The position numbers and the translations under genes were made by a program. Shown here one piece after another: positions 54,360-64,000 of a stretch of 64,000 bases of DNA. Under the pieces are notes generated by a model. That model worked only from the letters and a program-made list of their open reading frames with translations, was not told the origin of the DNA and searched no databases. Origin of the DNA: Drosophila pseudoobscura (taxonomy: Eukaryota > Arthropoda > Insecta > Diptera > Drosophilidae); assembly GCF_009870125.1 (NCBI RefSeq), contig NC_046683.1:39199869-39263868 (forward strand). The letters are read 5' to 3'. How positions within the stretch are numbered: position 1 is the first letter of the stretch; the number at the start of each line of letters is the position of its first letter.

Positions 54360-57300
54360 TCCTTCGTACCATTCATTGGCTGAATCTTTCGAACACCCCC
54401 TGACATAATATTGATCTTCACTCGTTCACTTTTTGGAGCGTGAACTGTAGATAGATAGACACTGAGTCGAGCACCTGCTATTATTGGAATTTTAATTTCC
54501 CCATTTTAAAGCGCGTCAGGAACGGGAGACCAAGGACCAAGGACCCCATACACGCACACACACACACGACAGCTGAGGTGTGCGCCCAACCGTGCCGCCA
54601 TACACAAATAAAGTGCCTAACACACACACATACACAGCGAGAACGAGAGAGAGAGAGAGAGAGCGTGATTATATGGAAAGAGAAAGAGATGAATGCATAT
54701 GTGTGTTGCGCGCACTGAGTGCTTCCTTCCTTCCGTAGCGTACCGTTCGCTATGTTTTCGCTCTGGCTTCTGATTCTCTCGTTTTTTTCCCCCAGTGCCG
54801 TTTCCGGTTTTTGGTGTTTTCGGTGTGCAATTTCACGCGAAGTTTCCAGCGCATCAATCAAAGCTGACAGCAGCTTCTCTTTCACACACATACCTATGTG
54901 CATCTCTCTCTCTCTCTGTCTTTCTCGGTCTGCCACAAACTCTGAACCCTGTACCCCAACCACGGCATGGAGCTTAGGCAAGCGCCGTGAAAGGCCTTGA
55001 CTTTGATATCGGATGTATCCCATTTCCCCCCTGACGCGGCCCGTCGCTGGCGGAAGTTGAAAAATTTACATCGATCGGGTACTCGATTAACTGGTAAAAC
55101 GGTTTCGGAACGGTAATGAATCGGTTATGAGTTGAAGGGGTGGAAGGCAAGACACGGTATCAGAAATTAAGAAAAATCAACCGTTTGTTCGGGATAAGCT
55201 GAGACTTGAGCCCAGGTATTTATTGGAAATGAAACCATTTCCCCAAAACCGCCATCACATTTAAATCTGCTATGACTCGACTAGGAATCGGCTATTAAAT
55301 TTGTAATAAATTGGTTACTGTTTTCTCTGGCATCTTTTTTCGATCGTCTGATCTAAAAACAGGTTATCGAAAGAGATTTCTTACTTGGCATCCCATCAGA
55401 CGCTCTCCAAAGGGAATTTAAGCTTCACTCCACCACTGGTACTGGATGAGAGGAGGCGGGGAAGCCCGCAATCTGTAATCGGTGGCTTCCGCTTACAATG
55501 TGGCACCAAAGCAGATCCTCTCAAGTCCTCACTTGGGGGGAAAGCCCACACGTTCGCGGCGACACCTTTGTGGCATATCAAACGGAACTATGCGGAACGA
55601 ACACGTGAAAATGCGTGGCACAAACGACAAACGAAGAGAAATTGGAGTGAGAGACAGAGACAGAGACAGAGGCAGTGCCAGTGCCAATGCCACTGGCAGT
55701 GGCAGTGGCAAAGAAAAAAGAAGTAACAACAGAATGTCAGAGACAATAACTTTATTTAGGATGAGAAAGGTGCAAAAGCAAGGAGCAGGCAGGCACTGTA
55801 GATGGAGATGGAACAGAGGCGGGGTGGTACGAGTATTTTGTAATTTGATGCCGGGGCACAAGATTGCCAAAGGGGGAGCGAGGCCGTGCCACCAAGCCAC
55901 CAAGCCACCAACCAAGCAACCCACCCGGTGGGCATAATAGGCGTAAACCGGAAGTTAAGTGTAAAAATAATAATAAAGGTAGGTGTGTGTGTGTCGCTCT
56001 TCCTTTGAGCCTGAACAGCCCCCAATATAGGTCCTGGTCCTGGCGCTGGTCCTGGTCCTTCCTTTTTCCCACTTTTGACTTTTCCTTTTCGACGCTTCCT
56101 ATTGAAATTTATGTGCATGTCCGTGCCGCTCTCTCTCTCTGTGTGTATGTGTTTGTTCGGTGTTCGGGTGCGCTCCTTCGTTTAGGGTAAATGTCTCCCC
56201 AAGGATAATTCGGGCATGAAATTACAATCGAAGTGATGCAAAAGTGTTGGCGCCTTTTGTCTACTATTGCGCTCCCTTTACGCCAACAGGAACAGGAGCC
56301 AGCAGCCATTAAACTGAACAACAAAATTGAAGCAAGAAAAAAGAATGCGGAACAATGGAAGGACTAACACAAAATAGCAAGGTCCTGTACCTTTTCTCGT
56401 CCCTCATTTTGCATTGTTACAATATACCATATTCCTTCCTACCATACCCTTTCAGGAGATTCTTTCAATTAAAGAATGGACCCTATGACTAGGAAGACTT
56501 CAGCTTAGATTTGATTCAAAATTACTTTAAAAGAATGACAGATTCTATCAAAAAACCAACAGGAAATCCAATTTGAATTTTAAAGAGCATTTTGACAGTT
56601 TTTGAAAACGCACTGTGAATGAGTTCTCTGCAAATATATAACGTTTCCATTGTATGCGGTCCTGGGAAGGATTCAACAGATGGTCTGGATATCTGCCTTC
56701 ATTAGTGTTCACCTGTGGTTGGTTTTGCCTAAGTGAAAGCACCTTCCTTCGAAGCACATGCCACATGCCATTTCCAAGGATACGAGCACTGGTACTAGTG
56801 CCGCCTCCATGTCGCTCCATGGAATGATCCAATCAAAGAACAAAAACGAAATATTTCCCAAGGAAGAGTTCTCCTGCAAAAAGAAGGGGATCCTGGTCTC
56901 AGTCCGGGTCCTCAGCCGGAAAATGGAGGGATGAAAGAGGTGGAACATGACAAAAGATAGAAGGAATGCGAAGCAAGGAATGGAGCAGAAGTGCAATTTT
57001 TGTTTACGCTTTTTAATTTTTGCTTTATTGTGCGCAATTTATGTTCTATTTCGTATCTCGTATCTCGTATCTACCCATCTATGTGTGTAAGGGTGTTGGG
57101 CTGTGTGTGTGTGTGTGTTTGTATCTGGGTTGTGTCTGTGTGTGGAAGCTTATATAACACACGTCAGGTCTCACCTTCAATCCCCCCCCACACACTGAAT
57201 GTTCTCTCTCTTCGCCCCACAAAGTGGAACGAAAAGCAGCACCCGCGGCAAAGTGTTTTTCCATTGTTTTCCCATTTATTGCAGCTAAATCTGTTTGTTG

Positions 57301-57854
57301 TTGCTGCTTTTTCATTACGGTTATACGAGCGTATAGCCCTTACCATTCCCTGAAGGAAAGAAAACTTAAGTTGCGGGTACGGTAGTCTGACCAACAAAAG
57401 GATATTCCCACAAGAAGTGTCATAATGGAGCGAAAAGTCCATCCATCTTCTTCGCACGGACAACCACTCCATTCGAGGACATTTGCTTATTCCCTATAGC
57501 ATATCTTTCCCTTTTCTAAACGATTAATATCGTTTGTGGACTTTGGGGATCCATAGATGAGCCATCTAAAAACTCCATCACTTTTGGGTCTTATATTGAA
57601 GTCGATGTTAATATATGATAATTTTTATAATTTTAGAAAATGGGTTTAAAAATTACTTTTATTCATTCATTCATTTCGTTCATTTGTCAAATAATCAGTT
57701 TCCTCCTGTTTCACATCTTTAAAGCTTATGTTTTTCGACTGAAAATATAGCGTTGATGTTATTTCTGCTGGAACGTTATATTTTTAAGAACATTCTGGGA
57801 AACTTTCCTCTAAGAACTTCGTTAAAAAGAAAGAGCTCATCAAGGTAAAAGGAC
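54360..57854. other. Gene-free stretch
   Basis: Microsatellites only: CA at 54550-54565, GA at 54643-54662, GCCAGTGCCAATGCC near 55675, GGTCCTGGxxCTGGTCC near 56031-56060, GT at 57103-57118. No gene supported. Confidence 0.35.
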
Positions 57855-58140
57855 TTTTTATACCCGATACTCAAAATGAGTATTGGGGTATATTAGATTT
57901 GTGGTGAAAATGGATGTGTGTAACGTCCAGAAGGAATCGTTTCCGACCCCATAAAGTATATATATTCTTGATCAGCATCAATAGCCGAGTCGATTGAGCC
58001 ATGTCTGTCTGTCCGTCCGTCCGTCTGTCCGTCTGTCCGTCCGTCGGCTGCATCTTTGATCGGTAAGCATCATTTTGAGGGCCAGAATCGATTTTTCAAC
58101 ACTCACTTGTGTTGCAGGAACTTGTGTTGAGTGAACCACT
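57855..58140 (+). repeat. DINE-1/SGM-like repeat, opening half
   Basis: TTTTATACCCGATACTC, an inverted-repeat-like AAATGAGTATTGGGGTATA, GGATGTGTGTAACGTCCAG, the AATCGTTTCCGACCCCATAA block, CTTGATCAGCATCAATAGCC and a GTCTGTCCGTCCGTC run. About 100 bp are nearly identical to 29800-29915. The 3' half is missing. Confidence 0.75.
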
Positions 58141-58539
58141 TTGGCCAGCCGGTATAAATTAGGGTAAGCATATCGTTTTTCCTCCCAATACTTCATCAAG
58201 CATATTGGCTTTGGGACATTTTTTTTTTAGCCGTCAATTTCAGACTTTCCCTTCTTTAGGAGGTCTGCTTACTCACCATCTGCAGTTTCATCCTCTAAAG
58301 CTACTTCAATGGTTTGTAAGAACTTGTTCAACAGCGAGCAGGTTTAAATGAGTGTAAAAAATTGCGTATAATACAATTACGCTTGCGACCCATCTCGAAA
58401 CGCGACTTAGAAAGATCACCAAAAAATAGTTATCAATGCATCAACACTCGCGGCTTAAGATAAGCAACTCTAAAAATAAATTAAAATAATGCAGGAGCGT
58501 ACTTACTCTACGCTACTGGGGATAGTCCCTCTACAAGGA

Positions 58540-59225
58540 TATGCAATAATATTGGCCAACATTCCAACATTGTAGCTGTTGAGTTTTATTTTGAGCGAAA
58601 AAAAGGCATTAATAACACAGACCAGAGTATAATATTCATATGTATTTTGGGGCCCTGAACACGAATCCAAGGTCAGATTTGCTCCATCACTACAGGTTTT
58701 TGTTTCTAACCTCAAAAAACAAATTTGAAAAACATATTTGAAAAATATGTGGATTATCCGATGGATTTGCTTAAAACTCGTCACTGGGGGGTTTTAACAT
58801 AGGTGTCGCTCATTACGAATGTCAGTTTTCTTGCTTTAAGATGTATCAAGTTTTGTTCTCTTCAAAAGATCAATTTTAAGGGGGAAGATACGGATGTAGC
58901 CGGAGAGTTGTTCGTTTTAAGTGAATCCGGCCCTATTGGATCCGCTATTTTTAATTTTTGAACACTGATTTCAAATTCGTAATTATTGATCCCGAAAAGC
59001 CCCAAGGGACGAGTTTCAATTTTTCAAATAAGTTTCCACCATGATTCGATCAAATTGGTTTTTTTTTTTTGTTAGAAAACAAACCTGACGTGATGGAGCG
59101 TGATACGTGTTCAGGTCCCCAAATAATAAATATTTTCTTAAATTCATTCTAAAATTTTAGAGCTACAAATCTATCAGAAAAAGTCGATTTGGTTCAAAGC
59201 GTAAATACGGTGTTGCATACTGCTA
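58540..59225. repeat. Long imperfect inverted repeat (foldback element)
   Basis: The left arm (TATTTTGGGGCCCTGAACAC, GCTCCATCAC, AGGTTTTTGTTTCTAAC, ATTTGAAAAAT, AACTCGTCxCTxGGGG, ATTACGAAT) reads in the same order on the reverse strand of 59142-58950. Outer parts also pair (TTGTAGCTxT...TTTTATTTTGA against the reverse of 59120-59170, TATGCAAxA against 59205-59225). The arms are ~300 bp with an unpaired centre at ~58860-58930. It carries no ORF, so it is a non-autonomous foldback or an inverted duplication. Confidence 0.65.
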
Positions 59226-59608
59226 TCTATCCCATAGGGATACTTTCTAAAGCTTACGCTATTCCTTTCCAGCATCATTCAATCTCTTCCATTCTAAAGA
59301 AGACTTCTCTTCTGAAGGATAACTAAAGTGGGGAATGCAAGCCGTACGATACGATATCTATGTCAGAATCCACAATGAGCGCTTATCACCCTTGGGAAGA
59401 TATACATAAAGGAAGATCCCATGCCATTATCCAGCCCCATTTCCATACATGTTCTGGATGACTCATCAAAGACACATGTGGTCCAGAAAGAAATAAAGAA
59501 TATGAAGGGAAAAGGAGAAAGGGGGGAAAAAAATGAAAACTCACAACCAAAACACAAATTACGACCTATTTTTCGAAACCCCCTTTGGGCCCCCTGCACG
59601 CACATACC

Positions 59609-59647
<39 letters not shown>

Positions 59648-60769
59648 GGGGACGAGTGCGCGTTCGCATAAGGAAAGTCTATAAAAATCCACAAATAAAA
59701 TGTCATTTGCCTGGAACGTGCCTGGCATCTACTTATAAACTAAATTAAGGATAACATTTGAAAAATTTGCACAAAATAAAATCCAGCCGAGGTCCGGAGC
59801 GGATGAAAACAGAACAGAACAGAACAGAACATGGATGGAACACGAGTCGCGGACACGATGTCCTGAATGCTTAAGTTGAAAATGTTTTCTTACCCCCAAA
59901 AAAACACTGTACATAGAACTGTACCCATAGAACCCATAGAAAGCATAGAAAAAAAGCGTAGAGGGAGAAGTAGATGAGGATGTGGCAGTGCCAGTGGATG
60001 TGGAAGCTGAATGAAATAGAAATATACACAATAATTTAAATTGCTTTACAATGAAACCCTAAAATGTCAATAGAGGCGTTATTTGCTTTTCCTATTCATT
60101 CCGCCTAGGTCCCGTTCCGTTCCGTTCCGTTCCCCTTCGCTCCGTCCGTCCTCCCTGCATCGTACGATACTTTTTAGTATGCAAAGTGCCTGCTTGTCAT
60201 CACCTTCTTACTAACTCCTCCCTCTTTCCCACTTTTCATTTCATTTGCCAGTGGATTCCATTGAAAATAAAGTGAATAATATATTCGGTAAGGGGCAGAG
60301 TGGAGCTGCGATCCACACACATGTGTATGTATGAGCTACTTATAACAATTTTGCACATGCTCAGACCAGATAAAGTGCAACTTATTGTTAAACTATCACA
60401 AAAAGTCTTTAAACACTGATATAAGTTGATTGACTAAAGGACTGAAGGAAATAGATTATCAGATTTAACTTATTTGAAACGGATGGAAGTGCATCTTTAA
60501 AGTGACAAATCCATGCAACCAAAAAAAAAGAAAAAAAAAAGATAAAATCTTAGATAAAGGACAATGACTCCTTGCGAATAGTTATAAAACCAGAAAATAC
60601 GTAATATAATCGCAATTTTGTGATATTCTAAAGAGGCCTCATACCTGTTTAAGGTCCAATTCTTCAATTTTCAATTTGGTTCAAGAAAACGTCTTTCTTA
60701 AGAACCTTTATGTTAAAGGCATCGAATTTTGATGCTATTTTAGCTAAACCTATACCACCAGAAAGGATT
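59226..60769. other. Gene-free stretch with microsatellites
   Basis: (GA)17 at 59611-59644, AGAAC repeats at 59809-59830, CCGTT repeats at 60112-60132. No gene supported. Confidence 0.4.
59611..59644. repeat. (GA)17 microsatellite
   Basis: Uninterrupted GA dinucleotides, a typical GAGA-factor-type or simply polymorphic microsatellite. Confidence 0.95.
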
Positions 60770-61170
60770 GGAACATTTTGGAACACGATACTCACAATGA
60801 GCAGAGGGGTTTATTGAACTTGAGGGGAACGTAGATTTGTGCAACCCCAGAAGGAAGCGTTTCCAACCCAATAAAGTATATATATGCTTTATCAGCATCA
60901 ATAGCCGATGAGCGCCTAGTTCTCAGAGACAATAAGCTAGAGAAACCAGACTCCTGTGATATCGTGTATTCCAAAATTTCGCCTCCCCAAAGAACCAAAA
61001 TCAATGCTTCCACAATTCTGAAGATTTACGAAAACCGAAAACGCAGAATCGTAAAGATTGCCCATATCTACCAGACTGCAGAGCCTGAATCAGATCGGAT
61101 CATTTCTGTCTCTCTCTCCCACACTCTTCGTCGTCAGCCACGCTGACTGAGTATCGGATATAAAGTTCCC
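60770..61170 (+). repeat. DINE-1/SGM-like repeat, plus orientation
   Basis: CGATACTCACAATGAGCAGA, CCCAGAAGGAAGCGTTTCC, TATCAGCATCAATAGCCGA, TCTCAGAGACAATAAG, a TCCACAATT block, CGAAAACGCAGAATC, CAGATCGGATCATT, CTCTCTCTCCCACAC and a CTGAGTATCGGATATAAA end; same block order as 24670-25020. Confidence 0.75.
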
Positions 61171-62784
61171 CCCGTTCTTATGTGTATTTTTTTTGGTTAA
61201 TTTTAAAGTTTTGATTCTTTGTAATGTTAATTTTTGGTTTTTTAATTTTCTTTAAAGTTTGTATCGCATAGAGGTGAATTTCAATTTATGACCAAAACGC
61301 TCTGGTAGTATCGGTACCACAACTATAGCTGTATCTCTGATACTGCAGTGTGGATCAGAAATAAATGTAATCCTACTGAATATGCTCTAAAATACGTTCA
61401 TAACCGCATGGCAAAAGATCGGGCCTAAGGACTAAAATATTGAAATATGAATATCTGACAGCTACGTCATCAAAGGTAACAGAAGAATCCTCCTCTGCTC
61501 TTCGCTTCATCCAGAATAAGTAGGAAAAGTCTCTGAACAGTGACACACATAGTTTCCATTTTCTTCCTTGTTTGCTGTGTCTTGTTTTCGTGTTCTCGTG
61601 TGATGTAAAGTAAATCCAATCGGACAATAGCAGCAACAGTGTGTTAACACGTACACGCTGCCTGTGCTAAATATTTCAACACGATTCTGACTCGACAGCA
61701 GCAAACTACTCACTTAGCCAGAACGAAGAGCCAACAAGAAGACAGAGCCAGAGCTAGAGCAAGAGCCATAGCTGAAAGCAGCTTAAAGGCATGACCCGAA
61801 AGCATTTGCACTGCATTTAAAAAACATTTGCGGTTTTTACGCTTAATCATCATCAGTGGCTGGGGGCTTGAGGGGTGTCCGGACACAGAGGACACAGGAC
61901 ACTGGATGGGAGCTTGAAATTCCCAGCACGCTTGTATATATTAATAAAAATGCATTAGTTCACATTTATTTTGCACATAAAACGTGTAAAAGTAAGCAAG
62001 CCAGTCAGTCAGGGTGCCCCCGGGGGGCAGCTTGTGAGAAGATTTCACTTGCCCACAGGACGGGACGGAACGGAACAGGACGAGGCAGACATCGAGATAG
62101 GTCGACCCACTGGACTGTGGCTTCCACTGCTTTCACTCTACTCATTTAAAGCTTAGCAACTTTTACTTTTATTTCAACGCCTGAAAGCAAAATAATGTAC
62201 ACGACATTGCCACCCAGTCGCTCGACCAACCCACAACCCACAACCCCCATCCCCTATACCATACCACCCCCATTTCCATTCTCATTCTCATTCCCATTCC
62301 CAATTCCCATCCCGTAGACAGACAACCTGTGCACTTTCGCTCTCCTACGATGGTCGTAAATTTTAGATATTCGTAGCACGTGCAAATTATGTACAATAAT
62401 AAAAGGCGGCGGCAGCGGGAGAATCGGAAAGAAAGAAAGAATCAGTCGGCGTGCCGCAGCGCAAGTAAGATGAAAACACGGTCTGCTGCCGGCCATAAAC
62501 TTCTCTCACCCACTGTTTATCTGTCTGCCCGTCTCTTCGTCTCTCCTTGCGTCTGCCTGTCGCTTTCAGTGACTGACAAGAACATAAAACATGTCTGCGC
62601 CTAAAGTCTGCTGCATTTTCAATGCCCAGTGCCTCCTCGTAGCAGAATATCGATTGTCTCCCCCAGACATTGGCTTGGCGGGGAGATGTGGTGGGGTGGG
62701 GTGGTGCCGCAAGGAAGTTTTCAACAAGTGAGTGCAATCTGTTGCCCCGAACTATGGGTCGCAGTGCTGGACAGTGTCATAGTA
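61171..62784. other. Gene-free stretch
   Basis: No gene supported. CCATTC/TCATTC repeats near 62270-62305 and AGAGCCAGAGC repeats near 61743-61770. Confidence 0.35.
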
Positions 62785-62960
62785 ATATATAAGGGCATTT
62801 CCATTCTGGCGCTACGTTAAATTCCTACAACAAAATGTAAAAAAAAAAACGAGCGGAAATGTTTTAAGACCGCGCCGGCATCTGACGTAAGCTACTGGCG
62901 CTATGTTACGAAATTTCGGGGTTATAAGAGTTACAAAATATTCCGTTTTCGAGATTGGGT
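62785..62960 (+). repeat. Repeat related to 45366-45560
   Basis: GGGCATTTCCATTCTGGCGC, TACGTTAAATTCCTACAACA, then AAATGT and later GxTATGTTACGAAATTTCG follow the same order as 45378-45540. Probably the outer 5' region of the same interspersed repeat family. Confidence 0.5.
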
Positions 62961-63706
62961 CCCTGATTTCCGGCTTTTTTTAAGATAGTTCAATATTTAA
63001 TGGAGACTTTGTGGAAGAACTTTTATCAAGTTTTTTTTTTATGGTCTAAGTAATAAGGGAATATGTGACTTCAAAAATAATAAAACATACCAAACAAATT
63101 AGGTGACATTTTGGCGGAAATTTGTTAAATTTACGAATAGTAGCGTTGAATAGTAGTACCAGCTAAGTGTTGGACAGTATGCAGCTTGTTATTTCCTCTT
63201 CTGTAGAAACATATCCTAAAAGTTCCTTTAAATTTATAGAAATCACAGTGCTGGTCAAGACTTCTATGCAATATGGTGCTGGAAAGAATTCCCTTTTGTA
63301 TTTCATGCTATGAAACCTTAAGAAATTTCATCGGCCGTGGAGAAACCGACATCAGAGGATTATCCTTAATAAATATAAAGATTGATCCTTGGGGACAATA
63401 TTAATACATTATATGATGCCCCCGCTGTGGAGGAACATTCTGGCCACTTCCACTCCCACGCCAGAGACCTGCCTCCCAAAGGTGTTGCATAATATTTAAC
63501 ACCCACTCGCCCGATGGTTATCATTAGCCGTTACCCCCAAAACCCAAAAGCAACCCTCAGGCGATCCCCACCTCTCCGTTGTCATCTCCGTAGGCGGTTT
63601 GAAAATGTTTATAATTGCTTCAATATTTTGCTCTTCCGCACCGTTCCGCGTTTGTTTCACGTTTCATAGCCATAACAAACTACTTAGGTCATCAATTATG
63701 AGGTGA
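62961..63706. other. Gene-free stretch
   Basis: AT-rich with no repeat or gene I can support. Confidence 0.4.
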
Positions 63707-63949
63707 GACACTTGCACCTCGAGCGCCGGCAATTTTGTCGCTCTGCTGTTGCTTCTGCTTCTGATTCTGTTTCTGGTCTTTTGTTGGAGATACTTTTATT
63801 GCTTTCATTATGATTTCATGTGGCGTGAGGCACGTTCTCCAGCGCCATCACCACCACCCTCATCTCTCCCATCAGATCCGGAACATTCCCCGATTTCCGC
63901 AGACGACCATTTGTCTAACTTGGGCTTGGGGGGCTTCTCTGTAGAATGA
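63707..63949 (+). CDS. Possible last exon of a single-pass membrane protein
   Basis: From just after an in-frame stop at 63704, a frame of 80 codons gives SSAGNFVALLLLLLILFLVF, a clear membrane segment, then a short aromatic stretch (CWRYFYCFHYDFMW), a Pro/Ser-rich cytoplasmic-like tail and a HLSNLGLGGFSVE end before TGA. No suitable ATG precedes the membrane segment, so it would be a spliced exon whose acceptor is not evident, although a TCGAG at 63723 is possible. The CTG/TTG richness of the hydrophobic part may be a microsatellite effect. Confidence 0.3.
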   Translation, partial: DTCTSSAGNFVALLLLLLLILFLVFCWRYFYCFHYDFMWREARSPAPSPPPSSLPSDPEHSPISADDHLSNLGLGGFSVE

Positions 63950-64000
63950 GGGCGGTTTGTTAATAATGTTATCTTTTATTTATACAGCGTAACTTTTGGC

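Noticed and set aside
54481-55023. 180-codon minus-strand ORF
   Set aside because: Mostly CA/GA microsatellite translated into Cys-Val and Ser-Leu runs.

Overview
The window looks like nuclear DNA from a Drosophila. Genes are sparse and small, with 61-74 bp introns, TATA plus TCAGTT promoter pairs, many short microsatellites, and a scattered ~0.4 kb repeat of the DINE-1/SGM (Helentron-like) kind. The abundance and form of that repeat made me think of the obscura group, but this is an inference and no species call is made. I recognise no named gene with certainty, so all gene_symbol fields are empty. No tRNA, rRNA or CRISPR was seen.

Layout. 0.1-2.5 kb: broken APE-type LINE, minus strand. 8.0-8.7 kb: more decayed relative of the same LINE. 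8.9-9.1 kb: 3' part of a DINE-1/SGM-like repeat. 9.5-10.7 kb: a 386-residue protein with a textbook PAM2 (PABP-binding) motif, a second degenerate one, and a C-terminal winged-helix-like domain. 14.5-14.9 kb: possible small secreted-protein gene with a likely frame problem. 15.8-16.05 kb: pogo/Tigger-like MITE. 17.2-18.45 kb: a 192-residue paralogue of the winged-helix-like domain, followed by a two-exon gene for a 108-residue basic protein. 27.5-28.5 kb: short gene plus coding-like debris. 29.5 kb: strong TATA box and tiny signal-peptide-like ORF next to a repeat insertion. 30.6-31.0 kb: Jockey-type LINE tail.

33.0-38.7 kb is the clearest gene cluster: four small secreted-protein genes, two per strand. 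Each has a TATA box, a ~40-52 nt first coding exon, and a phase-1 intron inside the signal peptide. The products are a 68-residue amphipathic-helix peptide, a 77-residue Ala/Gly/Pro-rich peptide, a 330-residue Thr-rich mucin with a very basic insert, and a 195-residue Lys/Glu coiled-coil protein with acidic Tyr-Pro repeats. The shared architecture suggests co-regulated secretory genes, for example of a gland, but the tissue cannot be read from sequence.

38.7-64 kb is nearly gene-free. It holds a diverged ~250 bp duplication at 47.6 and 49.5 kb flanking a possible minus-strand gene, a GGGTAA microsatellite, rearranged DINE-1/SGM-like copies, a ~690 bp foldback repeat at 58.5-59.2 kb, and a possible transmembrane-protein exon at 63.7-63.95 kb.
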